This document shows positions 33,709 to 43,216 of a DNA stretch of 64,000 nucleotides, piece after piece. The notes below the pieces were generated by a model. That model saw only the letters and a program-made list of their open reading frames with translations. It did not search any database and was not told the DNA's origin. Position 1 is the stretch's first letter; each line of letters begins with the position of its first letter. Source of the DNA: Sphingomonas sp. KRR8 (GTDB lineage Bacteria > Pseudomonadota > Alphaproteobacteria > Sphingomonadales > Sphingomonadaceae); assembly GCF_023559245.1 (NCBI RefSeq), contig NZ_CP097462.1:1612001-1676000 (forward strand), read 5' to 3'. Both the position numbers and the translations under genes were made by a program.

Positions 33709-33739
33709 ATCGATGCCATTCACTTTTGAATGGATCGAT
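33709..33739. promoter_or_regulatory. Inverted repeat at the LysR start, candidate operator
   Basis: ATCGATGCCATTCA (33709-33722), a CTTT loop and TGAATGGATCGAT (33727-33739) are inverted repeats differing by one extra G. The right arm runs into the proposed LysR start codon. LysR regulators commonly bind such sites between themselves and a divergent target, here the quinone reductase. Confidence 0.5.
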
Positions 33740-34610
33740 GGTGTCCGACCCGCCGATCGAATGGAGTGATCTGAAGGTCTTTCTCGCGATCGCGCGGGAA
33801 GGAACGCTCGGCGCGGCCGGTCGCCGGCTGAAACAGTCGCAGCCGACGATGGGGCGGCGCCTGCGTGCACTCGAAGAGGCGGTCGGCGCGACCTTGTTCC
33901 AGCGCTCGGCGGCAGGTCATGTCCTCACCGACGAAGGCGAAATCCTGCTTCGTCATGCCGAGGGCATGGAGGCGGAAGCATTGGCCCTGGCGCGCGAGCT
34001 CACGGGCCGAGGCGGAGCGCTCGAAGGCATGTTGCGCCTGACCTGTTCGGACTGGTTCGGTCGCATCATGGTCGCGCCGGTCCTGGCCGAGTTCGCGCAG
34101 CTTCACCCCGCCGTGATTGTCGAAACACTCACCGACGCGCGGGTCTACAGCCTCGCCCGCCGCGAGGCCGACCTCGTCATCCGCATCGCCGCCTTCGACG
34201 AGCCCGAGGTGATCGCTCGTCGGCTAATTACCGTGCGATATGCGGTCTATGCGAAGCCCGGCCAGTGGAGGCCCGCACCGGGCGACGGAACAGGCTGCCC
34301 GCTGATCGTGATGGACACCGCCTTCGGTTCGATGCCCGACGTCCCGTGGCTGACTCGCATCCTGCCCAACGCGCACATCGCGATGCGCAGCAATAGTCGG
34401 GACATGCAGGCACAGCTATGTGCGCTTGGAACCGGGCTTGCTGTGCTGCCCAGACCGCTTGGCGAAGCCACGTCAGGAATTGAAGTAGTGGATCTCGGCT
34501 CTGATCCCCCGAGCCGCGACAACTGGCTTGGCTTCCACAGGGATCTCAAGCGCCTGCCTCGACTCCGAGCGTTGTTGGACCTCTTGGTCGAGCGCCTGCA
34601 AGATGATTGA
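33738..34610 (+). CDS. LysR-family transcriptional regulator
   Basis: The 290-residue protein has an N-terminal winged HTH (about 9-68: DLKVFLAIAREGTLGAAGR, QSQPTMGRRLRALEEAVGATLFQR) and a C-terminal substrate-binding domain (about 95-285). LysR proteins usually control the divergent gene in response to a small molecule; that would be the quinone reductase cluster. ATG 33738 is the family-typical start but has a poor ribosome site; in-frame ATG 33690 is possible and would free the inverted repeat to lie inside the gene. Effector unknown. Confidence 0.85.
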   Translation: MVSDPPIEWSDLKVFLAIAREGTLGAAGRRLKQSQPTMGRRLRALEEAVGATLFQRSAAGHVLTDEGEILLRHAEGMEAEALALARELTGRGGALEGMLRLTCSDWFGRIMVAPVLAEFAQLHPAVIVETLTDARVYSLARREADLVIRIAAFDEPEVIARRLITVRYAVYAKPGQWRPAPGDGTGCPLIVMDTAFGSMPDVPWLTRILPNAHIAMRSNSRDMQAQLCALGTGLAVLPRPLGEATSGIEVVDLGSDPPSRDNWLGFHRDLKRLPRLRALLDLLVERLQDD

Positions 34611-34795
34611 CAGACAGTTGGAAACGCCCACCGCAAACGCCGGCAAGTGGCTGCCTCCGGCCAACGTCGGACGCACGCTCGTGTCCGATCATATCTGGGT
34701 TCCCGCGAGGACCAAGCGGCTAAGCTTTGGGAGTTTGCTCTAGATGCACTTCGCTAAGACGGCTCGAGTGCAATCGTGATCGTCCCGTGCTGAAG

Positions 34796-36409
34796 TCACG
34801 GTCGCCGGCTAGAGGTCGAAGAGAGGGCAGCAGTTTCCTCGATCCGCTTCATCAGCGCCAAGGTTCGTGGTTCTTTCGCTCGATAAGCGAGCGCTCCTTG
34901 CGCTTGCTTCCGCGCGCCCTCGAGATTGCCGGCCGCGAGCAGTGCCTCGGCCAGGTCGCGACGAACAGGGTAATACCAGCCCGGCGGGTCGGATAGCACT
35001 GAGAACTCTTCGCCCTCCTGAACTTCCGCTGCCTGTTCGAAAGCGACTGCTGCGTCCGTCGGACGGTGATCAAGCATTGCTGCTCTGCCGGCAAGCACGC
35101 TGCGCGCAATCAAGGCGAGCTGCTGCGCTTGCCTCGAACCATCCTCCCCGTCGGGCTTCTTGGTTGACGTGTGGATGGCCGCTGCCTCGGCCCTGACGGC
35201 TGCACTATCCCCGCGCTTCGCGAATGCTTCGCCCCGCGCGTAGTGCCATGCGGTGGCCAAGGTCGGGAGCTTCGGCTCTGGCAGCGCCAAGACCTCGGAA
35301 GGGTCTGCGAACTGAGCCATCGCGAAGTACCCGTTAGACGCAATCACCTGGAGGAACGGTGGACTGTCATCTTGCTTTGCAGCTCGGGTGACGAGCGGTC
35401 TGCCAAGCGCAAGCGCGGTCTTGGCGTCTCCGGCTTCAAGCGCACCGCCCAGTCCATAAGTGACGTTGTGCGCATGATAGGGAAGGCCCCATACACCATC
35501 TGGCATTGGCAGACCCAGAGCACGCGCATTCTCAATGCCTAGCTCCACCGCGCGCATGTTTGCGTTCGCTGCATCCTGATAGCGGCCCACCCAATAGTAA
35601 GTATGGCTTGGCATGTGCACCAGGTGGCTGGCCTTGGGGGCCAAGCTGGCGAGACGATCGGCATATCGCTCGGCCAGGCCGGGAACGCCCGCGATCTCAG
35701 TTGCATGTATGTAGAAATGAATTGCTCCCGTGTTTTCCGGGCTGCGCTTCAGCACGGCTTCGAGCAACGGCATTGCCAATTCGCCATTCAGCTTTTCATC
35801 AGCCGGCGTTTTCGCCTCGGTCATCAACCAGGCATCGGCCGTAAGGATGGCGATCTCGCTGTCCTCTGGATAACGCTCTGCGAGCGTCGCCATAGCTTTG
35901 GCGAAGGCAAGGTCGCCCGGCTTGCCCCCACCGCCATTTTGATAACGTAGCTGTAGTGCGCGAATGAGAGAGCGCTCGCGGTCAGTGCCTGCAGTTCTTG
36001 CAAGCGCAGCCGCTCGATCCACCATCGTTGCAAGCGTCTTTATCTCATCGGGAGTCTTGCCGAAGTTGATCGTGGGTCCTGACGCCCACGCCTGACCCCA
36101 CAGGCACATGGCGCATTTCGGATCCAAACGAACGGCCTCGGCCATCGCGTTGATCGCGGCCTTGTGCGCGAAAGCATGCGCAAGCTGCATGCCGTTATTG
36201 AAGAAAGCCTGTGCGGACGGGACCGCCGGAGTGATCGCGAACCCGCCAGTACCATATCCCGCCATGATGGCTGGCGACTTCGGCGCCGTCATGTCCGCGT
36301 GGTTCATGCCCGCATGCACGCCGGTTGGAGCCGTCGCTGGAGGTTCGCTATAGGCAGCGATCGACGTCGAGCTTGCCAAAAGAACGAGCAGAGCGCCGGC
36401 TCTAAGCAT
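34796..36409 (-). CDS. Secreted TPR-repeat protein
   Basis: This 537-residue protein has an N-terminal signal peptide (AGALLVLLASSTSIAA) and many helical repeats resembling TPRs. AFFNNGMQLAHAFAHKAAINAMAEAV, split here, precedes LDPKCAMCLWGQAWASGP, whose CxxC could be redox-active or bind metal. HFYIHATEIAG and SHLVHMPSHTYYWVGRYQDA are histidine-rich blocks characteristic of this uncharacterised family. It is predicted periplasmic. The gene stands alone and shows no clear operon. The 185 bases before its 3' end hold nothing I can support. Confidence 0.7.
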   Translation of the reverse strand: MLRAGALLVLLASSTSIAAYSEPPATAPTGVHAGMNHADMTAPKSPAIMAGYGTGGFAITPAVPSAQAFFNNGMQLAHAFAHKAAINAMAEAVRLDPKCAMCLWGQAWASGPTINFGKTPDEIKTLATMVDRAAALARTAGTDRERSLIRALQLRYQNGGGGKPGDLAFAKAMATLAERYPEDSEIAILTADAWLMTEAKTPADEKLNGELAMPLLEAVLKRSPENTGAIHFYIHATEIAGVPGLAERYADRLASLAPKASHLVHMPSHTYYWVGRYQDAANANMRAVELGIENARALGLPMPDGVWGLPYHAHNVTYGLGGALEAGDAKTALALGRPLVTRAAKQDDSPPFLQVIASNGYFAMAQFADPSEVLALPEPKLPTLATAWHYARGEAFAKRGDSAAVRAEAAAIHTSTKKPDGEDGSRQAQQLALIARSVLAGRAAMLDHRPTDAAVAFEQAAEVQEGEEFSVLSDPPGWYYPVRRDLAEALLAAGNLEGARKQAQGALAYRAKEPRTLALMKRIEETAALSSTSSRRP

Positions 36410-36772
36410 GTTTCATCCCCCCAAGCATGTCTCGAACAATCAGCCCAGCACCAGCTTGCCAAGCTAATTCGCCTTCTGCGTGCTTTCACTCTCGCTATAC
36501 GTCGATTATCGGCTGCAGCGAAGCGCCTCTCCAGCCGTCGTAAGCAGATGGCCGCGTTCGGCACGAGTTCGTCGAGCGGACATGGGACACCTGGCTGAAC
36601 GAGCATCCGCTGAAGGTGCTGCCATAGCAACCACGAAGAGTCCGTCTTGGGGCGTTGGCCTCTTCTGAAGACGTTAGCGAGGCTAACCGCCTCATGGCAC
36701 CCCGCGACGGTTGCCGACGAGACAACCCGAGCTATCGTTGGTCACCCTTCATGGTTCACGGACACGCGCCTC
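36410..36772. other. Intergenic region without a supported gene
   Basis: This 363-base gap between two divergent genes contains only short frames on both strands with arginine-rich, non-family translations. It must carry both promoters. No clear repeat, terminator or RNA gene was found. Confidence 0.4.
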
Positions 36773-37891
36773 ATGTTATCCTTCCGCACTGCCTTGATCG
36801 CGATTCTGCTGGAACTTCTGCCCGCCGCCGCCCATGCCCAGACAGCCGTCGGTCCGCATAACCGCAGCGAGGCGCTCAAGATTATTGCCGGGCTCCGCCA
36901 GATCGTCAGCCCCGATGGATTGCAGGCTAGCGAGACAGTTCAAATCGGCGGCATCAAGCAGGTCCTGACCATCCGCAGCCAGGACTTGCGCAACCCGGTG
37001 CTAATCTATTTCCATGGTGGCCCTGGGTACATCGAGACGCCGCTCGACTGGTGGTGGGATCGCGGCTGGGACGAGTACTTCACCGTGGTTCATTGGGACC
37101 AACGCAATGCCGGGAAGACCTATACGGCAAGCGGACCGAACCCCCCCGGGCAACTCACGATCAATCGCTTCCAGCGCGACGCGGAAGAGGTCGTGCAATG
37201 GGCTCGCCATCGCTTCGGCAAGCGCAAGGTCTTCGTGCTTGGCCATAGCTGGGGCAGCATCATGGGGCTGCGGCTCGCCGCCGAGCATCCCGAGTGGCTT
37301 CATGCATACATAGGCCTCGGTCAGGGTACGAATGTCCCAGAAAGCGAACGCCGAGGCTGGGCCTGGACCCTCAAGCAGGCCGAGGCCGATCACAACGCCT
37401 TGGCCGTCCGCGAGCTACGTGCTCTGGCGCCATATGCGCCGGATCAGCGACCTATGCCGGTCAAGGCGATCCTTACCCAGCGCAAGTGGCTCAACTACTA
37501 TGGCGGCGCCGCCTGGCATCGATCCGGAGCGGATTTCGAGGCTGCTGCGCTGAACCTCTCGCCCGACTATAGCGACGACGACTTCCGGAATGCCTTCAAG
37601 GGCCAGCCCGCCGTGACCGAGAACATGCTACCGCAAGTCCTGGCGACAGATCTGTCAGGAATTCGCGTTCTCCACGTACCGCTCCTGCTGTTCCTCGGTC
37701 GCCACGACGTCAACGTTTCGAGCGAGGTTGCGGCCGAGTGGTTTGCCAAAGTGCGTGCGCCCAAAAAGCGGTTGGTCTGGTTCGAGCACTCAGCGCACCA
37801 GATCACCAGCGAGGAACCGGGCAAGCTGCTTAACAGCCTCGTCACCTACGCCCGGCCAATCGCCGTCGCTGCCGGCGACAGCGCGCCGTAG
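36773..37891 (+). CDS. Secreted alpha/beta hydrolase, proline iminopeptidase-like (S33)
   Basis: The 372-residue protein has a signal peptide ending AAAHAQ and a hydrolase domain with YFHGGPGYIETPL near residue 85 (oxyanion hole), DQRNAGKTY near 112, and GHSWGSIMGL near 157 with the nucleophilic serine. LFLGRHDVNV and FEHSAHQI supply the acid and histidine. This matches the S33 prolyl aminopeptidase group, though esterase activity is also possible. ATG 36773 is used because the signal peptide starts there; the upstream in-frame extension lacks coding character. Confidence 0.82.
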   Translation: MLSFRTALIAILLELLPAAAHAQTAVGPHNRSEALKIIAGLRQIVSPDGLQASETVQIGGIKQVLTIRSQDLRNPVLIYFHGGPGYIETPLDWWWDRGWDEYFTVVHWDQRNAGKTYTASGPNPPGQLTINRFQRDAEEVVQWARHRFGKRKVFVLGHSWGSIMGLRLAAEHPEWLHAYIGLGQGTNVPESERRGWAWTLKQAEADHNALAVRELRALAPYAPDQRPMPVKAILTQRKWLNYYGGAAWHRSGADFEAAALNLSPDYSDDDFRNAFKGQPAVTENMLPQVLATDLSGIRVLHVPLLLFLGRHDVNVSSEVAAEWFAKVRAPKKRLVWFEHSAHQITSEEPGKLLNSLVTYARPIAVAAGDSAP

Positions 37892-37968
37892 GTTTAATGC
37901 GAAGGCGCCGGACCAGCTTGACTAGCGAAACCTCGGCCGACGCATGGAAGAGTTGGACTTGTCCTGCG

Positions 37969-40488
37969 CTACGAAGACACGGTGGCGCGACCACCCGGTC
38001 CAGCCGCCGACGGCGCTCTGATCGGGCGCAGCAGGCATCCGGCCAAAGGCGCCAGCAGCAGCCCGGTCAACATTCCCAACAGAACGGATCCGAGCGCCAA
38101 CTGCAGAGATATCGGATCGAACTGCAGCAGGCTCCGAAACGGCTCAAGGAAGCCGGCAGCGACGAGCACTAGTCCCGTCACTGTTGCGATCAGCCAGACC
38201 AGTTTGGGGTAGCGGTTGGGTGCGTCCGGGCCGCTTCGCACTGACTGGAACGCAAGTGCGAGATGGCTCGACACAAGCGCAAGAAAGCCGGCAAAGCGCG
38301 CGGTGCCGTCGTAAGGCTCGACATGGCTTGCCCAAACGTAGAGGGCGAGAACCACGCCGAGGATCACTGATCCTTCAATCGCGGCTAAGACCAACTCCCT
38401 GGCTCCGAACAACGACTCGCCGACGGATCTCGGCGAGTGCCGCATCAAATCACGCTCGCTCGCGCGGCCTTCGAACACCACCGAGCAGAGCGGATCGATC
38501 AGCAGCTCGAGCAGTACAAGGTGCGCTGGGGTAAGAAGCATCGGCAGGCCAAGCAGAAGCGGTGCGAGCGCCAGTCCAGCTACTGGGACGTGCACGGCGG
38601 TAATATAGACCAAGGCGGCACGCAGGTTAGCGAAGATGCGGCGGCCGAGCGCGATACCGTCCACGATGGACAGCAGGCGGTCGTCGAGCAGGATCAAGTC
38701 GGATGATTGCCGTGCGACGTCCGTGCCGCGCTGGCCCATGGCGATTCCCACGTCCGCCGCAGCGAGAGCCGGAGCGTCGTTCACTCCATCACCGGTCATC
38801 GCAACCACTTGTCCTGCCTCCCGGAAACTGCGGACGAGGAGAAGCTTCTGGTCGGGAGCGATGCGGGCGAATACCCGGACGCGAGTGTCGACCAGCCCCT
38901 TCTCGGCGAGTTCGAAGCCAGTCTGAACTCCAGGCGCCGTATCGATTCCGGCTTCAGCGGCGGCATGCAGGGCAGTTGCAGGATAGTCGCCGGTGATCAT
39001 CGCGATTTCGATGTCTGCCTTCCGGGCTCGGGCCAATGCCTCCGGAACATCTTCTCGCACCGGATCAACGAAGCCGAGCAACCCCTCGAAGTTATAAGCC
39101 AAGCTTGCGGGGTCCACGTCCGCACCGGCCGCCTGCGCGCTTGCGACGCCGAGCACGCGCAGGCCTTCGCCAGCAAATTGCTGCACGGCATGCTCAACGT
39201 CCTTCCGCCGTTCCTCGTCCAGATGGCACATCCCGAGGATTGTCTCCGGCGCCCCTTTCGCCGCGTAGGTCACTCTGCTTCCGTCGCATGGCCAGGCCTG
39301 AACAAAGGCAAGAAATTCCGGCCGCAGCGGATAAGAGCGAAGCGGCGACCCTTCAGGCGCGGCGCCCGCAACGGCGTGAACTGCGAGGTCGATCGGGTCA
39401 TTGGGATTAACGGCCGATGCCCGCTGCGCCATCTTCAGCAACGTCTCGGAGGAGGATCCCAAACCGTCTTGGACGTCCTGGCGTCGCCCCTCTCGCCAAA
39501 GTGCGTGGAGGCGCATTCGATTTTGGGTGAGCGTTCCGGTCTTGTCGACACACAGCAAGGTTGTCGCGCCAAGCGTTTCGATGATGGCCGAACGACGTAC
39601 CAGCACTTTTCGGTTGGCTAATCTCCAGGCGCCCAGCGCCAGGAAGATAAGCAGTACCATCGGAAATTCCTCGGGTACCAATGCGATTGCCAGCGTGAGA
39701 CCGGTGAGTGCTCCCCCGAACCAGTCAGCGCGAAGCAGGCCGATGATCAGCGCCGCGATAACACAGAAGATCACCGCCAAAGCGCCGACGCGCTTCACCA
39801 GCCTCCCAATGTCTTTTTGCAGGCGGGTCGGCTCCTCCTCTAAAAGGCCCAATTCCGAGCCGATTTGCCCGATCTCGGTTGCTGTTCCTGTTCGGGCGAC
39901 CTCCGCCACTCCGTGTCCGCGCAGAACGAGCGTTGAAGCGAAGATCGACGATCCCGTCGGCTCACCCGGGCGGACGAGCGTCCGATCAAAATCATTGGCA
40001 GGTATCTTGGTACAGGCTGCGGCCTCACCGGTAAGCGTCGACTCGTCGACCTCCAGGGCATCACCGGCGACCAGCACGGCATCCGCTGGCACGCGCGCGC
40101 CTTCGGAGATGAAGATGATGTCGCCAGGCACCAGCTCGGCCGCGGCAACCGTTTGCTTCCTGCCGTCGCGAAGCACCTCTGCACGAGGCGCCGCCAATGT
40201 CCGTAGCGCTTCCAGCGCTCGCTCGCTGCGCACCTGCTGGCCGACCGAAATGAGCACCGACACGCAGGCTCCGGCACCCAGGAACAACCCTTCGGTGAGG
40301 TCGCCGAGGATGAGGTACAAGCCCGCCGCGGCAGCGAGCAGCAGGACCATCGGTTCGCGCACCGTTTCAGAAACAATACTCAGGGCATTGCGAGTTTTCC
40401 GCCGATCAACCTCGTTACGCCCAACACGAGCAAGTCTGGCCAAGGCCTCCTCGCTGTTAAGCCCGACGAGAGTAGGTGGAGAGGACAT
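37969..40488 (-). CDS. P-type cation-transporting ATPase
   Basis: The 839-residue pump has an N-terminal cation-ATPase domain, an actuator loop (LTGEAA near residue 155), the phosphorylation motif D315-KTGTLTQ, and the hinge TGDGVNDAPALAAADVGIAM. The membrane motif in TM4 reads VPEEFP instead of the PEGLP of calcium pumps. Heavy-metal CPx motifs and an HMA domain are absent. It belongs to the P2-like HAD-IC ATPases; calcium, manganese or magnesium are candidate ions, but the ion is not determined by sequence reading. It is a single gene with no accessory subunits nearby. Confidence 0.87.
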   Translation of the reverse strand: MSSPPTLVGLNSEEALARLARVGRNEVDRRKTRNALSIVSETVREPMVLLLAAAAGLYLILGDLTEGLFLGAGACVSVLISVGQQVRSERALEALRTLAAPRAEVLRDGRKQTVAAAELVPGDIIFISEGARVPADAVLVAGDALEVDESTLTGEAAACTKIPANDFDRTLVRPGEPTGSSIFASTLVLRGHGVAEVARTGTATEIGQIGSELGLLEEEPTRLQKDIGRLVKRVGALAVIFCVIAALIIGLLRADWFGGALTGLTLAIALVPEEFPMVLLIFLALGAWRLANRKVLVRRSAIIETLGATTLLCVDKTGTLTQNRMRLHALWREGRRQDVQDGLGSSSETLLKMAQRASAVNPNDPIDLAVHAVAGAAPEGSPLRSYPLRPEFLAFVQAWPCDGSRVTYAAKGAPETILGMCHLDEERRKDVEHAVQQFAGEGLRVLGVASAQAAGADVDPASLAYNFEGLLGFVDPVREDVPEALARARKADIEIAMITGDYPATALHAAAEAGIDTAPGVQTGFELAEKGLVDTRVRVFARIAPDQKLLLVRSFREAGQVVAMTGDGVNDAPALAAADVGIAMGQRGTDVARQSSDLILLDDRLLSIVDGIALGRRIFANLRAALVYITAVHVPVAGLALAPLLLGLPMLLTPAHLVLLELLIDPLCSVVFEGRASERDLMRHSPRSVGESLFGARELVLAAIEGSVILGVVLALYVWASHVEPYDGTARFAGFLALVSSHLALAFQSVRSGPDAPNRYPKLVWLIATVTGLVLVAAGFLEPFRSLLQFDPISLQLALGSVLLGMLTGLLLAPLAGCLLRPIRAPSAAGPGGRATVSS

Positions 40489-40648
40489 GGCATTGATCTA
40501 GCGTTGTTCCGGGCAAGAGCTATCTATGGATCATTCCGGACAGACATCGCGACCCGCCATCCGCCAAAAAAGCGCGATTTGCGAGTAACATGCGCTTGTT
40601 ATGGGTGATCGCGCGGCCAAAGGCGTAGTGCCCAGTTTTGACCGAGAG

Positions 40649-40735
40649 TGGTGCCCAGGAGAGGACTCGAACCTCCACGCCCTTGCGAGCGCCAGCACCT
40701 GAAGCTGGTGCGTCTACCAATTCCGCCACCTGGGC
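40649..40735 (-). tRNA. tRNA-Leu (CAG)
   Basis: On the minus strand the gene starts GCCCAGGTGGCGG at 40735. The acceptor stem GCCCAGG pairs with CCTGGGC, discriminator A is at 40652 and CCA is encoded (40651-40649). The anticodon arm CCAGC-TTCAGGT-GCTGG gives anticodon CAG. A long variable arm, the TTCGAGTCC T-arm and class II length (84 bases plus CCA) all fit leucine. Confidence 0.95.
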
Positions 40736-40860
40736 ACAGGAGCTTCGTATCAGTGGTAGGCGGCGGCGCTTAGGGGAGCGCGGCGGCGGCTGTCAACGGC
40801 TTTGCACCACGGTTTTGCAGCTGCCTTGTTCGCCGCCCGGGCCGGCGCTAGGGCGCTCGC

Positions 40861-41835
40861 ATGATCGATCCGGCAATCGACTGGCGCACGCGCGTCATTA
40901 CCGTCCTGGGCGGCGGCGGCTTCATCGGCCGCTATGTCTGTGAGCAGCTGTTCAAGACGGGCGTCCGCCTGCGAGTGGCCCAGCGCCATCCGCGGCGTGC
41001 CTTCTTTCTTCAGCCGCTGGCGGCGGTTGGACAACTCGACCTGGTTGCGGTCGATATGAACAAGCCGGACAGCCTGGAGCGCGCGGTCGCCGGCTCTTGG
41101 GGCGTGATCAACCTGGTTGGCGCGTTCACAGGCAATCTCACGCAGGTTCATGCGGACAGCGCGGGAAAAGCGGCGGAGCTGGCCAGCGCGGCCGGTGCGG
41201 AAAGCTTCGTCCACGTGTCGGCGATCAATGCCGACCCGGAGAGCCCGAGCTACTACGGTTCAAGCAAGGGCCAGGGCGAGCAGGCCGTGCGTGCCGCATT
41301 TGCGAACGCCACCATCATGCGCCCCAGCTTGGTGTTCGGTCCGGAGGACCAGCTGACCAACCGCTTTGCTTCCCTGTCGCGGCTGCCATTCCTTCCTGTT
41401 TTGGCGGCTCGACGGCGGTTCCAGCCCGTCTACGTCCGCGATCTTGCCCAGGCGATTGCCGATGCTGCGCAGGATCCGGAAGAGTTTGGCGGCGAGACGT
41501 TTGAGATCGGCGGCCCGCAAGTCATGACCATGCACGAGCTCAACGCCGCCATCGCCCGCGCGGCGGGGCAATCGCCCGAGATCATCGACTTGCCCGACTT
41601 CGTCAGCGCGGCGATGAGCCGGCTGGGCTTCCTGCCCGGTGCGCCGCTGACCCGCGACCAGTGGCTTATGCTGGCGCAGGACAATGTCGTTCACGAGGGA
41701 GCGGCCGGTCTCGCGGCCTTCGGGATCGAGCCCACGCCGCTCGCCAGCGTCGCGCCTGAATGGCTTGGCCGCTTTGAGGATGGTGGACGCTTCCAACGCA
41801 GCCAGCGTCGGAACAGCCAGCCGAGCGCCGGCTGA
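40861..41835 (+). CDS. Complex I NDUFA9-like NAD(P)-binding protein
   Basis: The 324-residue protein is an atypical short-chain dehydrogenase. ITVLGGGGFIGRYVCEQL near residue 13 is the dinucleotide-binding loop, and INLVGAFTG and FVHVSAINADPESPSYYGSSKGQGE follow. The SYYGSSK motif keeps the YxxxK spacing. Bacterial relatives are annotated as complex I NDUFA9 subunit proteins or sugar epimerase-like, and in mitochondria NDUFA9 is an accessory subunit. No nuo genes are in the window. It precedes uppP by 3 bases, so the two are likely one transcript. Confidence 0.85.
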   Translation: MIDPAIDWRTRVITVLGGGGFIGRYVCEQLFKTGVRLRVAQRHPRRAFFLQPLAAVGQLDLVAVDMNKPDSLERAVAGSWGVINLVGAFTGNLTQVHADSAGKAAELASAAGAESFVHVSAINADPESPSYYGSSKGQGEQAVRAAFANATIMRPSLVFGPEDQLTNRFASLSRLPFLPVLAARRRFQPVYVRDLAQAIADAAQDPEEFGGETFEIGGPQVMTMHELNAAIARAAGQSPEIIDLPDFVSAAMSRLGFLPGAPLTRDQWLMLAQDNVVHEGAAGLAAFGIEPTPLASVAPEWLGRFEDGGRFQRSQRRNSQPSAG

Positions 41836-41838
41836 GCC

Positions 41839-42639
41839 ATGCCCATCCTGTTGCTCGTCATCATCCTCGGCATCGTCGAGGGGCTGACCGAATATCTGCC
41901 GGTTAGCTCGACCGGACACCTGATCCTCGCGACCGAGCTGATGGGCTTCAATGCCGACCGCTGGGCGCTTTTCAACGTGGCGATTCAGCCGGGGGCGATC
42001 CTGGCGATCGTCTTTCTCTACTGGCGGACGTTCTGGACGGTGGCGAAGGGCCTGTTCGGCCTTGAACATGGACCACTGATCTTTGTCCGCAACGTGCTGG
42101 TGGCATTCATTCCCGCCGTGGTGCTCGGCCTCGCCTTCAACAAATATATCGAGGAGATGCTGGGCAGCGCCGTTGTCGTTGCCTGGGCGCTCATCATCGG
42201 CGGCGTTGCCATCCTCGTCGTCGAGCGCTTTGCGAAGACGACGGAGACCGGTGGGATCACCGGCGTTAGCCTGAAGCAGTCGGCGATGATCGGCCTGGTG
42301 CAGTGCCTAGCGATGGTTCCCGGCGTCAGCCGCTCTGGGGCGACCATTCTCGGCGCGATGAGCTTCGGGGTCGATCGCCGAACTGCCGCCGAGTTCAGCT
42401 TCTTCCTGGCCGTGCCGACGCTTGCCGGAGCCACCGTTCTCCAGCTGGCGAAGCACCACGATCAGCTGCAAAGCGGCATGGGTGGCTATATCCTGCTCGG
42501 CGCCTTGGTGTCGTTCCTGGTCGCGGTGGTGGTGGTCAAGAGCTTCATGGCGATCATCACCCGCTTTGGCTTCGCGCCCTTCGCCTGGTATCGCATCATT
42601 GCTGGCGGCGCGGCACTGGCCTGGCTAGCCTTCCGCTAG
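41839..42639 (+). CDS. uppP: Undecaprenyl-diphosphate phosphatase
   Basis: This 266-residue membrane enzyme (BacA family) dephosphorylates undecaprenyl pyrophosphate to recycle the lipid carrier of peptidoglycan synthesis. The two active-site motifs are EGLTEYLPVSSTGHL near residue 14 and PGVSRSGATIL near 157. About eight transmembrane segments are visible. It starts 3 bases after the NDUFA9-like gene. Normal length and motifs. Confidence 0.96.
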   Translation: MPILLLVIILGIVEGLTEYLPVSSTGHLILATELMGFNADRWALFNVAIQPGAILAIVFLYWRTFWTVAKGLFGLEHGPLIFVRNVLVAFIPAVVLGLAFNKYIEEMLGSAVVVAWALIIGGVAILVVERFAKTTETGGITGVSLKQSAMIGLVQCLAMVPGVSRSGATILGAMSFGVDRRTAAEFSFFLAVPTLAGATVLQLAKHHDQLQSGMGGYILLGALVSFLVAVVVVKSFMAIITRFGFAPFAWYRIIAGGAALAWLAFR

Positions 42640-42710
42640 GGGCCGTTCAGGCAGGGCTCAGGGCGTTGTGTTACAAGCAATTCTTTCGTGAGTCGGCGCG
42701 AGGAACTGTC

Positions 42711-43154
42711 ATGCGTTTGCCCATCCTGTTCGCCACCCTTGGCATCGCCAGCCCGGCACTCGCGCAACCCTACCCCTATGCTCCGCCACCCCCACCTCCC
42801 GGTGCGGCGCAGCTGCCACCGGAGATCGCGAGCGGCGAGTTCGTCGACCGGATGCAGCCCGTGGTGCGGGCCTTAAGCCATGCACTGCTCGACATGCCGG
42901 TGGGCGAGCTCGAAGCGGCTGTCGAAGGCCGGCCGGTCACGCCGTACGATCGTCGCAAGCGGCTGGGCGATGTCGCTGGGGTCGACGAACGACAGCTTGA
43001 TCGAGAAATCTCGGCGAACGGACAAAAGGTCCGTTCCGGAACACAGTCGATGGTACGTGCCCTGCCGGTGATCCAGCGCGCGCTCAACGAGGCCGGGGAC
43101 CAGGTCGCACGCGCGATCGACAACCTGCCTTCGCCCGCTTACCCGCGCATGTAA
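42711..43154 (+). CDS. Hypothetical exported protein
   Basis: This 147-residue precursor has a signal peptide (LPILFATLGIASPALA), then a proline-rich stretch (YPYAPPPPPPG) and a helical, charged C-terminal part. GEFVDRMQPVVRALSHALLD and RRKRLGDVAGVD are the most ordered segments. GAGGAA lies about 7 bases before ATG 42711, so this start is preferred over the long upstream frame inside uppP. Similar proteins occur in sphingomonads, but no function is known to me. Confidence 0.7.
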   Translation: MRLPILFATLGIASPALAQPYPYAPPPPPPGAAQLPPEIASGEFVDRMQPVVRALSHALLDMPVGELEAAVEGRPVTPYDRRKRLGDVAGVDERQLDREISANGQKVRSGTQSMVRALPVIQRALNEAGDQVARAIDNLPSPAYPRM

Positions 43155-43216
43155 TCTCCGCCAGCGATTATCCGGTGGCTGGACGCGAGGGAGCGAACCG
43201 CTAAAGCCACGGGTCG

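Noticed and set aside
36410..36772. Short frames on both strands suggesting a transposase remnant
   Set aside because: Arg-rich translations with no transposase motif, no inverted repeats and no target-site duplication found.
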